A stretch of 6,893 nucleotides of DNA from Thermococcus sp. Its GTDB lineage: Archaea > Methanobacteriota_B > Thermococci > Thermococcales > Thermococcaceae. The translations under genes and the position numbers were made by a program. Where the stretch lies: assembly GCA_027065835.1 (NCBI GenBank), contig JAMONK010000209.1, forward strand, positions 1-6,893, read 5' to 3'. Below are positions 6,385-6,893 of this stretch, piece after piece. The stretch's first letter is position 1. Every line of letters begins with the position of its first letter. The notes beneath the pieces are model-generated. The model made no database searches and was not told where the DNA came from. It was given only the letters and a program-made list of their open reading frames with translations.

Positions 6385-6893
6385 GCCTTCACACCTCCCA
6401 TCATGAGGCCTATCTGCTCCTCTGTCACCGCATTGGGGTCGACGACTCCCATAAACTGCCCCTCGTACATTATGGCCATCCTGTCGCTGAGCTGGAGCAC
6501 CTCATCAAGATCCGCTGAAACGAGCAGGACTGCCTTACCCTCGTTCCTCAGCTTGACGAGGTAGTTCCTGATGTACTCGGTCGATGCAACGTCCACACCG
6601 CGGGTCGGCTGTGCCGCAACGATGAGCTCCGGCTTCTTACTAACTTCCCTCGCCACTATGAGCTTCTGCTGGTTTCCTCCGCTGAGGGATTTAACCGGAG
6701 CCCTGGCCCCGGGTGAGTTGATGTCAAACTCCTCCACGAGGAGCTTTGTGTGATTCTCCACCCGTTTCCAGTTCATGAGCACACCGGCCCGAGAAAACTC
6801 CTTCCACCAGTGCATCCCAAGTATGGCGTTCTCCATCACTGTCATTTCCAGGATCAATCCCATGTGCGTCCTGTCCTCAGGGATGTGGGCGAT
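6381..6893 (-). CDS. ABC transporter ATPase, nucleoside/sugar type, C-terminal part (5' end outside window)
   Basis: ATP-binding subunit of the transporter, COG3845 family (NupO/YufO-like), normally about 500 residues with two fused nucleotide-binding domains. Only the last 170 residues are present, all from the second domain. It enters the window at IAHIPEDRTHMGLIL, the typical (V/I)PEDR...GL motif. The ATG at 6863 is therefore internal. The ABC signature LSGGNQQKLIVAREV follows. The Walker B region reads PELIVAAQPTRGVDV: the usual Asp-Glu is replaced by Ala-Gln, which I recall as common in the second domain of this family. The H-loop position reads SADLDEVLQLSDR, without the switch His. The second domain thus may bind ATP without efficient hydrolysis; the first domain is outside the window. 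The gene overlaps the first permease by four bases. The BmpA-type receptor gene is expected further upstream. Confidence 0.92.
   Translation of the reverse strand: MAHIPEDRTHMGLILEMTVMENAILGMHWWKEFSRAGVLMNWKRVENHTKLLVEEFDINSPGARAPVKSLSGGNQQKLIVAREVSKKPELIVAAQPTRGVDVASTEYIRNYLVKLRNEGKAVLLVSADLDEVLQLSDRMAIMYEGQFMGVVDPNAVTEEQIGLMMGGVKA
6392..6399 (-). promoter_or_regulatory. Ribosome binding site of the first permease gene
   Basis: On the minus strand, GGGAGGTG lies seven bases before the ATG at 6384, inside the last codons of the ATPase gene. It agrees well with the archaeal anti-Shine-Dalgarno sequence and fixes this start. Confidence 0.6.

Noticed and set aside
1..6893. RNA genes, CRISPR arrays, insertion sequences or a defence system
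   Set aside because: No tRNA-like cloverleaf, regularly spaced repeat, transposase motif or defence-type protein was seen. Nearly all of the window is filled by the genes listed.

Overview
The window looks like a piece of a hyperthermophilic archaeal chromosome from the Thermococcales, most likely Thermococcus. Supporting signs are proteins rich in Glu, Lys and Arg, frequent AGG/AGA arginine codons, BRE/TATA-type promoters about 25 bases before very short leaders, GGTGA-type ribosome binding sites, a T-rich terminator and tight gene packing. This placement is inference from the sequence; no database search was possible.

Layout. (1) Bases 1-425 (+) hold the C-terminal part of cysteinyl-tRNA synthetase (cysS), ending at a T-rich terminator. 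(2) Bases 514-1509 (+) hold a two-gene unit with its own TATA box: a purine-type phosphoribosyltransferase with an extra C-terminal domain, then a 108-residue protein of unknown function starting at TTG. (3) Bases 1488-3326 (-) encode a large secreted HExxH protein resembling the DUF4932 family, with an added C-terminal domain. Its 3' end overlaps the small gene by 22 bases. (4) Bases 3327-3417 are a compact divergent promoter region. (5) Bases 3418-4404 (+) encode a membrane-anchored metal-binding (ZnuA/TroA-like) solute receptor without its transporter genes nearby. (6) Bases 4436-6893 (-) are the 3' end of an ABC transporter operon of the BmpA/nucleoside type: a truncated ATPase, then two permeases joined by 4-base ATGA overlaps.

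How the parts may work together. The phosphoribosyltransferase would convert salvaged purine bases to nucleotides, and the ABC operon probably imports nucleosides or related solutes. They are separate transcription units, so any link is only thematic. The secreted HExxH protein and the metal receptor are divergently transcribed from one 91-base region, so they may share a regulator, and both concern divalent metal outside the cell. This pair is the most interesting part of the window. The rest is ordinary core or transport gene content, and no mobile element, CRISPR array or RNA gene was seen.
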